Source: JBHPGW01 sp042569785 (lineage in GTDB: Bacteria > Planctomycetota > Phycisphaerae > Sedimentisphaerales > Anaerobacaceae). Taken from it: a stretch of 15,759 bases of DNA. The notes under the pieces are model-generated. The model was not told the origin of the DNA and did no database searches. It worked only from the letters and a program-made list of their open reading frames with translations. The stretch is from the NCBI GenBank assembly GCA_042569785.1, contig JBHPGW010000058.1, positions 1 to 15,759 of the forward strand, written 5' to 3'. The position numbers and the translations under genes were made by a program. Position 1 is the stretch's first letter. Every line of letters begins with the position of its first letter. Below are positions 8,059 through 14,456 of this stretch, one piece after another.

Positions 8059-8475
8059 TTAATTTACAGATATTTCGATTTCCTGATAGGTCAAATCTGT
8101 GGCTTCCATCATCCTTATCCTCTCAGGCCTTAGCTTTATAACCACATACTCCGGCGATGCAGGGTCATCAATGTGATCTTTTAGAATGGGATTGGCGTTA
8201 TAAAGCCTTAATTTCTCATCATTATCAGAACTTATCGTACAGTGCCCGGCTATCCTGACGTGTTTTGCTTCTTTAGTACAAAAACAATATTCAGCACAGG
8301 CAACAGCCTGCAGTTGTGATATTTTGTCCGTTGATTTCATCGAAGCACACCACAATTCGTCTTCCATCCATGCCCAACCACCCATTGGACGAACACCAAC
8401 CGTTTTGCCATCTGTGGTTCCCAAAAATCCCCAACCAGCTTCTTTCATAAGCTGTTTTACATCTTCCATATTCAT
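8059..8475 (-). CDS. PPOX-like split-barrel protein (general stress protein 26 type)
   Basis: The product has 138 aa. The start is ATG 8475, with a perfect GGAGG 7 bp upstream (8483-8487). Its length and pattern fit the pyridoxamine 5'-phosphate oxidase-like flavin-binding fold: WGFLGTTDGKTVGVRPMGGW as the first strands, then DELWCASMKSTDKISQL, KHVRIAGHCTISSDNDEKLRLYN, and a final IKLRPERIRMMEATD strand. Members bind FMN, F420 or haem, and the substrate cannot be told from sequence. It is the last intact gene of the - strand operon and lies 25 bp from the TspO-Msr gene. It differs clearly from the second PPOX-like protein at 9919-10290. Confidence 0.75.
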   Translation of the reverse strand: MNMEDVKQLMKEAGWGFLGTTDGKTVGVRPMGGWAWMEDELWCASMKSTDKISQLQAVACAEYCFCTKEAKHVRIAGHCTISSDNDEKLRLYNANPILKDHIDDPASPEYVVIKLRPERIRMMEATDLTYQEIEISVN

Positions 8476-8500
8476 AATAATGCCTCCATCAGTTTTTGAA

Positions 8501-9913
8501 TTAAAATATTTTCTTGTAAATGTGACAGTATGGTTTTCCTTTATTTTTATTATAGTAAAGCTGATGATATTCTTCAGCTTTCCAGAATTTATCGGCTTTG
8601 ACGACTTCGGTGACTACGTTGTAACCTTTCTTTTTTAGAATATTAATCAAATTTCCCGCTATTTCTTTTTGTTGGTCACTCCTATAAAAAATTACTGATC
8701 GATACTGCTCGCCAACATCCGGCCCCTGGTGGTTATGTTGTGTGGGGTCATGTGTTTCAAAGAACAATTTAGCTAATTCCTCGAAGCTGGTAACAGAAGG
8801 ATCATAAACAACTTCTAAAGTTTCAGCATGCCCCGTAGTCCCGCTGCATACTTCTTTATAGGTCGGATTTGGTTTGTGTCCGCCCATATAACCAACTTGT
8901 GTAGATTTTACGCCTTTTGTATTTTGGAAAAAATATTCCACTCCCCAAAAACAACCACCGGCAAAATATACATTTTGAAGTTTTTGAGTCTTCCCGGAAG
9001 GGATGAAGGCCAATGAAAGAGAATTTACACAATAGCGAGTATTCTTTGCGGTAAGCTTCTCTCCAGTGAAAACATGGCCAAGATGGCCTCCACAATTATT
9101 ACATATTATTTCCATTCTTACGCCGTCTTTGTCGGGTTGACGTTTTACGGTTTCTGGGATGTAATCATCAAAACTTGGCCAACCGCAACTGGAATCGAAT
9201 TTATCCTCGGAGGTAAAAAGTACGGCATTGCACCTTTTGCAGACATATGCCCCTTTTTCTCTGTGTTCATAATATTCTCCTGTAAAAGGTCTTTCGGTGC
9301 CTTTGCCAATAATTATAGCCTCTTCTTCTGGTGTCAATTTATTATAGCTTGTACTATTACCATCCGCTTTCATCTTAAGACCTTTCGAAACAGGGTTTTC
9401 AGGTTTTTGCGAACTGATCGAAACCAATTTCTGTTGATTCAAGTAGCATATTGATCCATTCAATATCGCAGCATAGCCAACCCATAGCAAATATGGTATG
9501 AGCAAAATGCTCGCAGGGATGGAAATGGTTTTAAAAATGAGCAAAGTCACAAGTATAGCTATGAATAAAAGAATAATATCAATTAAAGCCAGCAATATTG
9601 AATGGGAGCCAAAGAATATCGGAGTCCAAATGGCATTTAGAGTGAGCTGGATTAAAAATAAACCAATAGCCAGCTTAACTTTAGGGTAATCAAGCCCTTT
9701 GTTCCATACGAGGAATACTGATACGGCCATCAACAGGTAAAGGATCGTCCATGCAGGACCGAAAACCCAGTCGGGTGGGGTTATATTTGGCTTTTGCAAT
9801 TGGGCATACCAGGTGTTTACAGAATCTCCTGCCATGAACAATGCACCAAGTCCACTTGCACCAAAACATACCGCCAAAGCAACTATAAATTTAAAAACTT
9901 GTATGGCTTTCAC
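8501..9913 (-). CDS. TspO-MsrB-MsrA fusion: membrane porphyrin-binding protein joined to two methionine sulfoxide reductases
   Basis: The product has 470 aa. The start is GTG 9913, with GGAGA 8 bp upstream inside the last codons of the preceding gene. Residues 1-158 are a full TspO/MBR domain: five membrane segments, KPNITPPDWVFGPAWTILYL, QLTLNAIWTPIFFGS, and PYLLWVGYAAILN. A polar linker (about 159-190) leads to MsrB (about 192-305). MsrB has zinc pairs C225/C228 and C271/C274, likely resolving C243 (CGWPSF), and catalytic C295 (RYCVNS). MsrA (about 314-465) has catalytic C321 in GGCFWG, GTTGHAE, EQYRS, and C463 as candidate resolving Cys. MsrB reduces Met-R-O and MsrA Met-S-O; TspO binds porphyrins and is linked to oxidative or light stress. 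With five membrane passes, the first TspO loop and the Msr domains lie on the same face. Positive charge favours a cytoplasmic N-terminus, which would put the Msr domains outside. No frameshift is visible. Confidence 0.93.
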   Translation of the reverse strand: MKAIQVFKFIVALAVCFGASGLGALFMAGDSVNTWYAQLQKPNITPPDWVFGPAWTILYLLMAVSVFLVWNKGLDYPKVKLAIGLFLIQLTLNAIWTPIFFGSHSILLALIDIILLFIAILVTLLIFKTISIPASILLIPYLLWVGYAAILNGSICYLNQQKLVSISSQKPENPVSKGLKMKADGNSTSYNKLTPEEEAIIIGKGTERPFTGEYYEHREKGAYVCKRCNAVLFTSEDKFDSSCGWPSFDDYIPETVKRQPDKDGVRMEIICNNCGGHLGHVFTGEKLTAKNTRYCVNSLSLAFIPSGKTQKLQNVYFAGGCFWGVEYFFQNTKGVKSTQVGYMGGHKPNPTYKEVCSGTTGHAETLEVVYDPSVTSFEELAKLFFETHDPTQHNHQGPDVGEQYRSVIFYRSDQQKEIAGNLINILKKKGYNVVTEVVKADKFWKAEEYHQLYYNKNKGKPYCHIYKKIF

Positions 9914-9918
9914 AGTGT

Positions 9919-10290
9919 CTATTCTCCAACTAATGCTCTTATTTTATCAACGCTGAAATAGACAAGATGTTTATTTGAATCAACTTCGTGGTGTTTTTCG
10001 CTCTTTCTTCTCATGGAATCGATCAGCTTCTTATCAGTTTCTTCTTTTATTTTAGTTAAATAAAGCCTTTTGCCCTTATAACCCTGACAATCTTCCAGAA
10101 ATAAATAGGCCGCCTTTGGATTTGAGGTTACGTTCTGATAGCTCAAACGCTCATTCATAATAAATGCGATTGTGTTTTCGTCAATGGCATGCGGTTTGGC
10201 ATAAATGGCAACATCAACATTGCCCTCGCTATCAGCTGTGGCAAGTACACCTGTTCCTGCTGTGTTTTCAAAGTATTCAGATTGATTCAT
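9919..10290 (-). CDS. PPOX-like flavin-fold protein
   Basis: The product has 123 aa. I chose ATG 10290 because AAAGGA lies 6-7 bp upstream. An in-frame GTG five codons earlier (10305) has no such site. The sequence has the small PPOX split-barrel pattern: TGVLATADSEGNVDVAIYAKPHAI, IAFIMNERLSYQNVTSNPKAAYLFL, then RLYLTKIKEETD and a final YFSVDKIRAL. Related small proteins bind FMN or another flavin-like cofactor; the reaction is unknown. The start overlaps the epimerase gene by 14 bp. The stop lies 5 bp before the TspO-Msr GTG and provides its ribosome site, so the genes are probably translationally coupled. Confidence 0.75.
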   Translation of the reverse strand: MNQSEYFENTAGTGVLATADSEGNVDVAIYAKPHAIDENTIAFIMNERLSYQNVTSNPKAAYLFLEDCQGYKGKRLYLTKIKEETDKKLIDSMRRKSEKHHEVDSNKHLVYFSVDKIRALVGE

Positions 10291-11212
10291 GATTTTTCCT
10301 TTCACATTCTATTGATTCTAAAGCTTTTTTTAATTCGGGATATTTAAACTCAAATCCGACATTGATTAGCTTTCTTGGATAGACTCTTTGGCCTGCCAAA
10401 AAGAGTTCATCTGCCATTTCACCAAACATTATCTTCAGGGCGAAGGCCGGTATAGGTAACCAGCATGGTTTTTTCAGTTCAGCAGCTAAGTCTTGAAAAA
10501 AATGCTGATTTCTCATCGGCTCTGGGGAAGTCAAATTGAATGCACCATACAAGTTGGAGTTTTCGATCAAAAACTTGATTGCTGCAACTTCATCGGCCAG
10601 ACTGATCCAAGACATCCACTGATCCCCCGGGCCCCAGTAGCCGCCAAGATAAAACTTAAATGGCATTGTCATCTTTGGCAAGGCACCTCCACTTGAACCA
10701 AGAACAATCCCGGTACGTATCACAACGGATCTTAAGCCGAGAGTCTCAAATTCCCTGGAACAATCTTCAATCTTTTGTGCGACACCTGCCAAAAATCCAA
10801 ACCCGGCTTTGGATTCTTCGTCAAGTTCCTCATCAGTTCTGTTGCCATAAAAACCAATCGCAGAGGCCGTAATAATGGCTTTGGGTTTCACCTTTGAGTT
10901 CTCTATTGCCTGAATTAAAATTTTGGATGCTTGTATACGACTGTCTAGGATTTCGGCTTTAAAGTTTTTGGACCATCTACCTGAAGCTAAATTAGTTCCA
11001 GCGAGATTTACTATTGCATCTGAGCCATCCAAACATTTTTCCCACCCATCCATACCCTTTGGATTCCACTTGATAATATCAACCGGTTTTTCAAAAAGAA
11101 CAGAAGTTTTTTCCGGCCTTCGAGTTAGAGCGATTACATTATGTTCTTTTGCCAGTTCATTGCAAAGGGCTCTACCTATGAACCCAGTTGCACCGGTCAC
11201 AACTATTTTCAT
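10277..11212 (-). CDS. NAD(P)-dependent epimerase of the TIGR01777 (YfcH-like) family
   Basis: The product has 311 aa. ATG 11212 overlaps the photolyase stop by 4 bp, and GAGG lies 8 bp upstream. An N-terminal Rossmann motif reads VVTGATGFIGRAL (about 4-16). Family landmarks follow: DAIVNLAGTNLASGRWS, KAIITASAIGFYGN, RTGIVLGSSGGALPKM, GPGDQWMSWI, and an RVYPRKL.N.GF.F.YP.L..AL C-terminal helix. The typical family length is about 300 aa, so the gene is complete. The reaction is unknown. Homologues recur next to photolyases and TspO in light-responsive clusters of other bacteria, which agrees with the position here. Confidence 0.88.
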   Translation of the reverse strand: MKIVVTGATGFIGRALCNELAKEHNVIALTRRPEKTSVLFEKPVDIIKWNPKGMDGWEKCLDGSDAIVNLAGTNLASGRWSKNFKAEILDSRIQASKILIQAIENSKVKPKAIITASAIGFYGNRTDEELDEESKAGFGFLAGVAQKIEDCSREFETLGLRSVVIRTGIVLGSSGGALPKMTMPFKFYLGGYWGPGDQWMSWISLADEVAAIKFLIENSNLYGAFNLTSPEPMRNQHFFQDLAAELKKPCWLPIPAFALKIMFGEMADELFLAGQRVYPRKLINVGFEFKYPELKKALESIECERKNHESI

Positions 11213-12573
11213 GAAGATACCTCTTTGGCTATTCGATTTACTTTTTCAACGTACTTATCAGCATCAAATTTTCTTTTCAAACCCGCTGAATTCATATATC
11301 TGATTTTGCCGAAAACTTTACGCTCTGACCAGGCTCTGTCATGCTTACCAAAGCACCAGGCAACTCCTGCAAAGCCGTTTGGGTCACGGCCATCGAGTTC
11401 ATACTTGTTGTTTAGATAAAGGGCTATCTTAAAGCCTTGCCTGGGATTTTTTGTCCATTCAAGGATCTTTTTTCCCCAGTACATTCTCATATAGCCGTGC
11501 ATTTTTCCTATTATCACCATTTCTTTTTGAGCTGCATTCCAGTAAGGGTCGTGAGTTTTGGCATGTTCGAACTCTTTCAGCGAATAGACATACTCCCTCT
11601 TGTCACTGCCATGAAAATTCAACGTGTTTTTTGCCCAGGGAGGCAGGCATTCAAACTTATTATAGCTTTGATTATAATAGACAAAATTGTAACTCAACTC
11701 TCTTCTAACGATAAGCTCTTCCAAATAAGCATCTTTTCCTGGGCTGTCAGATTCGGCAACTTTCAATGCAATGTACAAAGGTGAAATCTGGCCAAAGTGC
11801 AGATAAGGGCTCATATTGGAAGTGGCATCCAGGCAGGGATTGTTTCGTAAATCGGCATAATCATCCAGCTTGTTTTTTATGAAATCTCTTAATCTTTTTT
11901 TAGCCTCAGTAGTTCCGCCCTTGAATTTTTTTACGGGCCCGACACTTCTATCGATATTGAATTTAGATAGTGCCAGCTCAATATCCTTTACACTAAAGCT
12001 TTCGAATTTCATATCGAGACTGCTGTATAACGGTTTGCTGTGCTTTATAGGGACCAGATATTCTGGAAGTCTTTTATTTATTCTTGGCCTTAAGGTGCCT
12101 GCTGAAAAATTTTCCTTATCAGAAACTTCCGTTACCGGGACAATCAGATTCGTTTCAACTTCTTCCAATAAACATTCAATATTTTCTGCCGCATACTGAC
12201 GCCATTTTCGCTGAATACGAGTTTGGTCGGCATCAACTACAACAATCGAAGCTTTTTCGGAAAGTTCAGTTACAAGCAGTTCAGGCGATTGATGCCTTAT
12301 AACCAGTTTGATCCCTTTTTTTTCTAATGCCTTTTGCAGTTCAACCAAACCCTCGAACATGAAAGTGTAATGCCTTAGATTGGCTTCGGGGTAGGAATCT
12401 GTAATGCCGAAAACAACAACCAAGGGCAGCTTTAATTGATTGGCTCTGGAGATAGCGTATTCAAGTGCATGATTGTATTCCGCCCTCTGGGCAGCCTGCA
12501 TCCAGTAAAGAACATACTTATCGTTCCTTTCAGGCCTATTGTTTAAGCATCTTATTCGCGACTGCTGGATCAT
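11209..12573 (-). CDS. phr: Class II CPD photolyase
   Basis: The product has 454 aa. It uses light to split cyclobutane pyrimidine dimers through a reduced FAD. The opening SRIRCLNNRPERNDKYVLYW and MQAAQRAEYNHAL are typical of class II enzymes and fix the start at ATG 12573. Residues about 20-160 are the antenna-binding Rossmann domain. The C-terminal helical FAD domain has SPYLHFGQISP, ELIVRRELSYNFVYY, IIGKMHGYMRMYWGKKILEW, and YELDGRDPNGFAGVAWCFGKHDRAWSER followed by GKIRYMN. The clear class II end motif shows that the gene is full length. A GGAGG lies rather far (13 bp) upstream, within the end of the small ORF that overlaps the start by 4 bp, so translational coupling is likely. Confidence 0.95.
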   Translation of the reverse strand: MIQQSRIRCLNNRPERNDKYVLYWMQAAQRAEYNHALEYAISRANQLKLPLVVVFGITDSYPEANLRHYTFMFEGLVELQKALEKKGIKLVIRHQSPELLVTELSEKASIVVVDADQTRIQRKWRQYAAENIECLLEEVETNLIVPVTEVSDKENFSAGTLRPRINKRLPEYLVPIKHSKPLYSSLDMKFESFSVKDIELALSKFNIDRSVGPVKKFKGGTTEAKKRLRDFIKNKLDDYADLRNNPCLDATSNMSPYLHFGQISPLYIALKVAESDSPGKDAYLEELIVRRELSYNFVYYNQSYNKFECLPPWAKNTLNFHGSDKREYVYSLKEFEHAKTHDPYWNAAQKEMVIIGKMHGYMRMYWGKKILEWTKNPRQGFKIALYLNNKYELDGRDPNGFAGVAWCFGKHDRAWSERKVFGKIRYMNSAGLKRKFDADKYVEKVNRIAKEVSS

Positions 12574-12683
12574 TTTTGTCCATAAACCTCCAACTCATAA
12601 AGAGCAATATTAGCTCGAAAATTTTCTATGTCAAATTGAGTTAAACGAAGTTTTGTGATTTGCTTCATTTTGCTTGCCCCCAT
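12570..12683 (-). CDS. Small ORF (37 aa) leading into the photolyase gene
   Basis: This short frame starts at ATG 12683, with AGGA 7 bp upstream, and ends by a 4-bp ATGA overlap with the photolyase start. It begins about 16 bases downstream of the predicted transcription start, so it is the first translatable frame of the operon. The peptide starts MGASKMKQITKLRLTQFD and ends ANIALYELEVYGQK. The last part resembles the final strands of F5/8 (discoidin-type) domains (IaLyElEVYG). It could therefore be a tail left from a larger lost gene, or a genuine leader peptide that couples translation to the photolyase. The frame stays open further upstream, but that part reads through the promoter and has no start signal. 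I do not recognise a functional family. Confidence 0.4.
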   Translation of the reverse strand: MGASKMKQITKLRLTQFDIENFRANIALYELEVYGQK

Positions 12684-12705
12684 ACTTAAATCCTGTTTTG
12701 CTCTT

Positions 12706-12734
12706 ATTATACAAGGATATTTGTTTTCCATCAA
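12706..12734 (-). promoter_or_regulatory. Sigma70-type promoter of the photolyase operon
   Basis: On the - strand TTGATG (12729-12734) and TATAAT (12706-12711) are separated by exactly 17 bp. This is one base from the consensus at -35 and a perfect match at -10. Transcription would start near 12699, giving a very short leader before the small ORF. No clear operator repeat overlaps the promoter. Confidence 0.7.
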
Positions 12735-12761
12735 CCTTCTTAATTTTAGACAACTTAACAA

Positions 12762-12901
12762 AACAAGTCGATTTTTCAGGCCGTTTCTACTATAATGCTC
12801 TGGAGAAATTGTTGGCCAGGAACGACTTGACTGATGGCTATTATATCGCTTCCAACAAAGACAGTGCAGCAATTCTGTTGAGATTATTAGGCCAAACTTG
12901 A
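12762..12901 (+). pseudogene. Possible 3' gene remnant of unknown family
   Basis: This is an open frame without a start codon or ribosome site. It reads LTKQVDFSGRFYYNALEK, a short loop, then ASNKDSAAILLRLLGQT before TGA. The mix of amphipathic helix and loop residues looks coding rather than random. I do not recognise the family. It lies divergently upstream of the photolyase promoter and has no intact neighbour on its strand, so if real it is a leftover of a lost gene. Chance openness of a 140-bp frame is a serious alternative. Confidence 0.2.
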
Positions 12902-12975
12902 AAATAGCGTGCTTAAAAAATGCGTCAGTCGCCAGTGGTAAACTACTTTTTAAAAGCATATGTTTTTGATTTGTT

Positions 12976-13040
12976 CACTTGTCAACCATCTGCAAGCCTC
13001 ATTTTAATACAAAAAAAAACGGCGTTTAAGCACTTGTCAA
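12976..13040. repeat. Two direct copies of CACTTGTCAA
   Basis: Ten identical bases occur at 12976-12985 and 13031-13040, 55 bp apart centre to centre. Read on the - strand each is TTGACAAGTG, which contains a consensus -35 hexamer, but neither is followed by a well spaced -10. The second copy adjoins TTTAAGCAC, one arm of a separate inverted repeat (other arm 12909-12917). They might be protein-binding sites or recombination scars; nothing in the window decides between these. Confidence 0.35.
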
Positions 13041-13110
13041 TACTACGCTTAGAGGTAAATTAAAGGATTTCTAATCCGTTACTCTTTTTGTGTTCCTAAT
13101 GTCGTCGAAC

Positions 13111-14271
13111 CTAAAACTTGAACCGCATGAATTTATCAAATAAACCTGTCTTCTTTACAACGACAATTTGTGGAAGGGTAAATTTATCTTCTTCCCATTC
13201 ACATTCCAATAAGCCAAAAGCTTCCAAAGGCTCTATGACTCTTAGATGAGCCAAATGCCCCAATCTCTTCGGTTTGGATATATCATCATTAATCTCGTCC
13301 AATACCGCTGGAAGAAAAATTTCCCGCGTTAATTTTTCCATCTTGACAGAACCAACGGTTTTCCTGTTCAAAACATGCAATGAATAGCCCATAGTCTGCT
13401 GAATTGAGTCAAACTCACCATGTCGGTCGAAATAGCCAATATTGAGCTTTCTGAAATAGGTCAAAAATAACAACCTGAATAATTTGCCGACATTTTCATC
13501 TGTTCGCAGAAAATTAGCATGCCCTGTTACAAGCCACTTGTTTTTGCTTTTTCTAATCAGGCCTGCATGTTTACATACCAGCCTTATCATATGAAGTGGT
13601 TTAATATCTGTTTCGTTTTTTGCTCCAACGGCTTGTATTAGCTTATTGTGCCAAGGGTTTAGGTACATCTTTTCGCAAACTGTCTTCACGACTTTCCTGT
13701 TCAGGTTCCCCTTGGCTGCAGTGGCTGTAGCTTGCCCTTTCATTGCTGCAAGGGTGTTCAAAAGAATTCTTGTATTATTGAAAAAAACGGAGTTCTTCAG
13801 GTCATTACAGGAAAGGTTTTCATTGAATTTGATTGGGAATTGCTCTTCTTCCCAGGTCAAGTAGATTAGATCATGAACTTGTAAAGGAGACAGGTCGCAC
13901 ATTTCCGGATCTGGGATGGCATTGCCCTTATTCATTTCATTGTTAACTAAATCCTGGAGTTGTTCCATGTTTTCGTATTCATCGACCATTTTTTCTGCCA
14001 GAGATGTAATGACCTTATTCGGTGAGAGCTTATTTGATATAATGCATAACGTGCTTTTAACTTCAGAATCAGTCTGAAAGGGAATCTGCTCATCAATTGA
14101 TCTTCGCAGGTTAGCAATTTCAAAGTCCAACAGCACTATAATGCCATCAGGTGCGTTCATGATTTTTGTATAGAGATTATTGTCTGTAAACCGACAGTGT
14201 CGAAGGACAGCTTCCTGTTCTTTTGGCAATAGATGTATTTGCCTTAATTGTCTCTTGTTATAAGATACCAT
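13111..14271 (-). CDS. Uncharacterised 386-aa protein
   Basis: I chose ATG 14271 because GAGG lies 6 bp upstream. An ATG at 14283 and a TTG at 14298 in the same frame are less well supported. No signal peptide or membrane segment is visible, so the protein is probably cytosolic. Visible landmarks are DLSPLQVHDLIYLTWEEE (about 126-143), TATAAKGNLNRKVV (about 182-195), DIKPLHMIRLVCKHAGLIRK (about 222-241) followed by KWLVTG, and LFRLLFLTYFRKLNIGYFD (about 264-282). This order of LSP.Q...L.Y, A.AKGNL.R and L.R...AGLIRK motifs recurs in a widespread group of hypothetical proteins, some of which carry a SEC-C metal-binding tail; no such tail is present here. The C-terminal part (about 335-375) resembles a winged-helix-like end (LGHLAHLRVIEPLEAFGLLE). 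The function is unknown. It stands alone, divergent from the neighbouring transposase. Confidence 0.7.
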   Translation of the reverse strand: MVSYNKRQLRQIHLLPKEQEAVLRHCRFTDNNLYTKIMNAPDGIIVLLDFEIANLRRSIDEQIPFQTDSEVKSTLCIISNKLSPNKVITSLAEKMVDEYENMEQLQDLVNNEMNKGNAIPDPEMCDLSPLQVHDLIYLTWEEEQFPIKFNENLSCNDLKNSVFFNNTRILLNTLAAMKGQATATAAKGNLNRKVVKTVCEKMYLNPWHNKLIQAVGAKNETDIKPLHMIRLVCKHAGLIRKSKNKWLVTGHANFLRTDENVGKLFRLLFLTYFRKLNIGYFDRHGEFDSIQQTMGYSLHVLNRKTVGSVKMEKLTREIFLPAVLDEINDDISKPKRLGHLAHLRVIEPLEAFGLLECEWEEDKFTLPQIVVVKKTGLFDKFMRFKF

Positions 14272-14349
14272 ACGAGTCCTCATTTGTATTATGATCAAAT
14301 CAAGCCCGGATTTTATCAGATAGCTGTTTGTTTTTCCCCAAGTTTTTCA

Positions 14350-14389
14350 AAGTTTTACCTGATTTCGCATAGAGTACTTGAATCTGCTC
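14350..14389 (+). repeat. Left imperfect inverted repeat of the insertion sequence
   Basis: The stretch contains AAGTTTTACCTGATTTCGC followed by ATAGAGTACTTGAATCTGCT. It pairs with the right repeat through the blocks CCTGA, TTTC-x-C, ATAG and TACT-x-GAA, with gaps of 2 to 4 bases. It lies about 70 bp before the transposase start. The alignment was made by eye and contains several gaps. Confidence 0.45.
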
Positions 14390-14410
14390 GATTTTTAGTG
14401 GTGTTTTTTA

Positions 14411-14416
14411 TATAAT
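14411..14416 (+). promoter_or_regulatory. Possible -10 element of the transposase promoter
   Basis: A perfect TATAAT lies 40 bp before the transposase ATG. No good -35 hexamer is found 16-18 bp upstream (best is TCGATT), so the promoter would be weak or extended. A GGAG ribosome site at 14446-14449 precedes the ATG by 7 bp. Confidence 0.35.
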
Positions 14417-14456
14417 ACCCCACCTTGACTTCAATCTAAAGAAACGGAGTAGACAT

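Larger units (their letters stand above)
12735..13110. other. Non-coding stretch with short repeats and a possible coding fragment
   Basis: No convincing complete gene lies here. On the + strand a frame from about 12762 to the TGA at 12899-12901 gives a protein-like ending (FYYNALEKLLARNDL... ASNKDSAAILLRLLGQT) without start or ribosome site; it may be the 3' remnant of a gene. The sequence CACTTGTCAA occurs twice in direct orientation (12976-12985 and 13031-13040). GTGCTTAAA (12909-12917) is matched in inverse by TTTAAGCAC (13025-13033). A run of A residues lies at about 13011-13019, and a small hairpin GGATT-TCT-AATCC at 13065-13077. Together they suggest a rearranged or decayed junction. 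Confidence 0.35.

Noticed and set aside
8050..8065. Perfect 16-bp palindrome AAATTAAGCTTAATTT at the end of the PPOX gene
   Set aside because: It is AT-only apart from the central GC, a weak hairpin without a T-run; not enough for a terminator or operator.
7867..8141. Short + strand frames after batE
   Set aside because: Composition is not protein-like, there is no ribosome site, and they run into the PPOX gene on the other strand. The - strand Hsp20-like frame explains part of this region better.
12684..12959. Extension of the small ORF upstream to a 129-aa protein
   Set aside because: The extra part reads through the predicted promoter, lacks a ribosome site and has an improbable composition.
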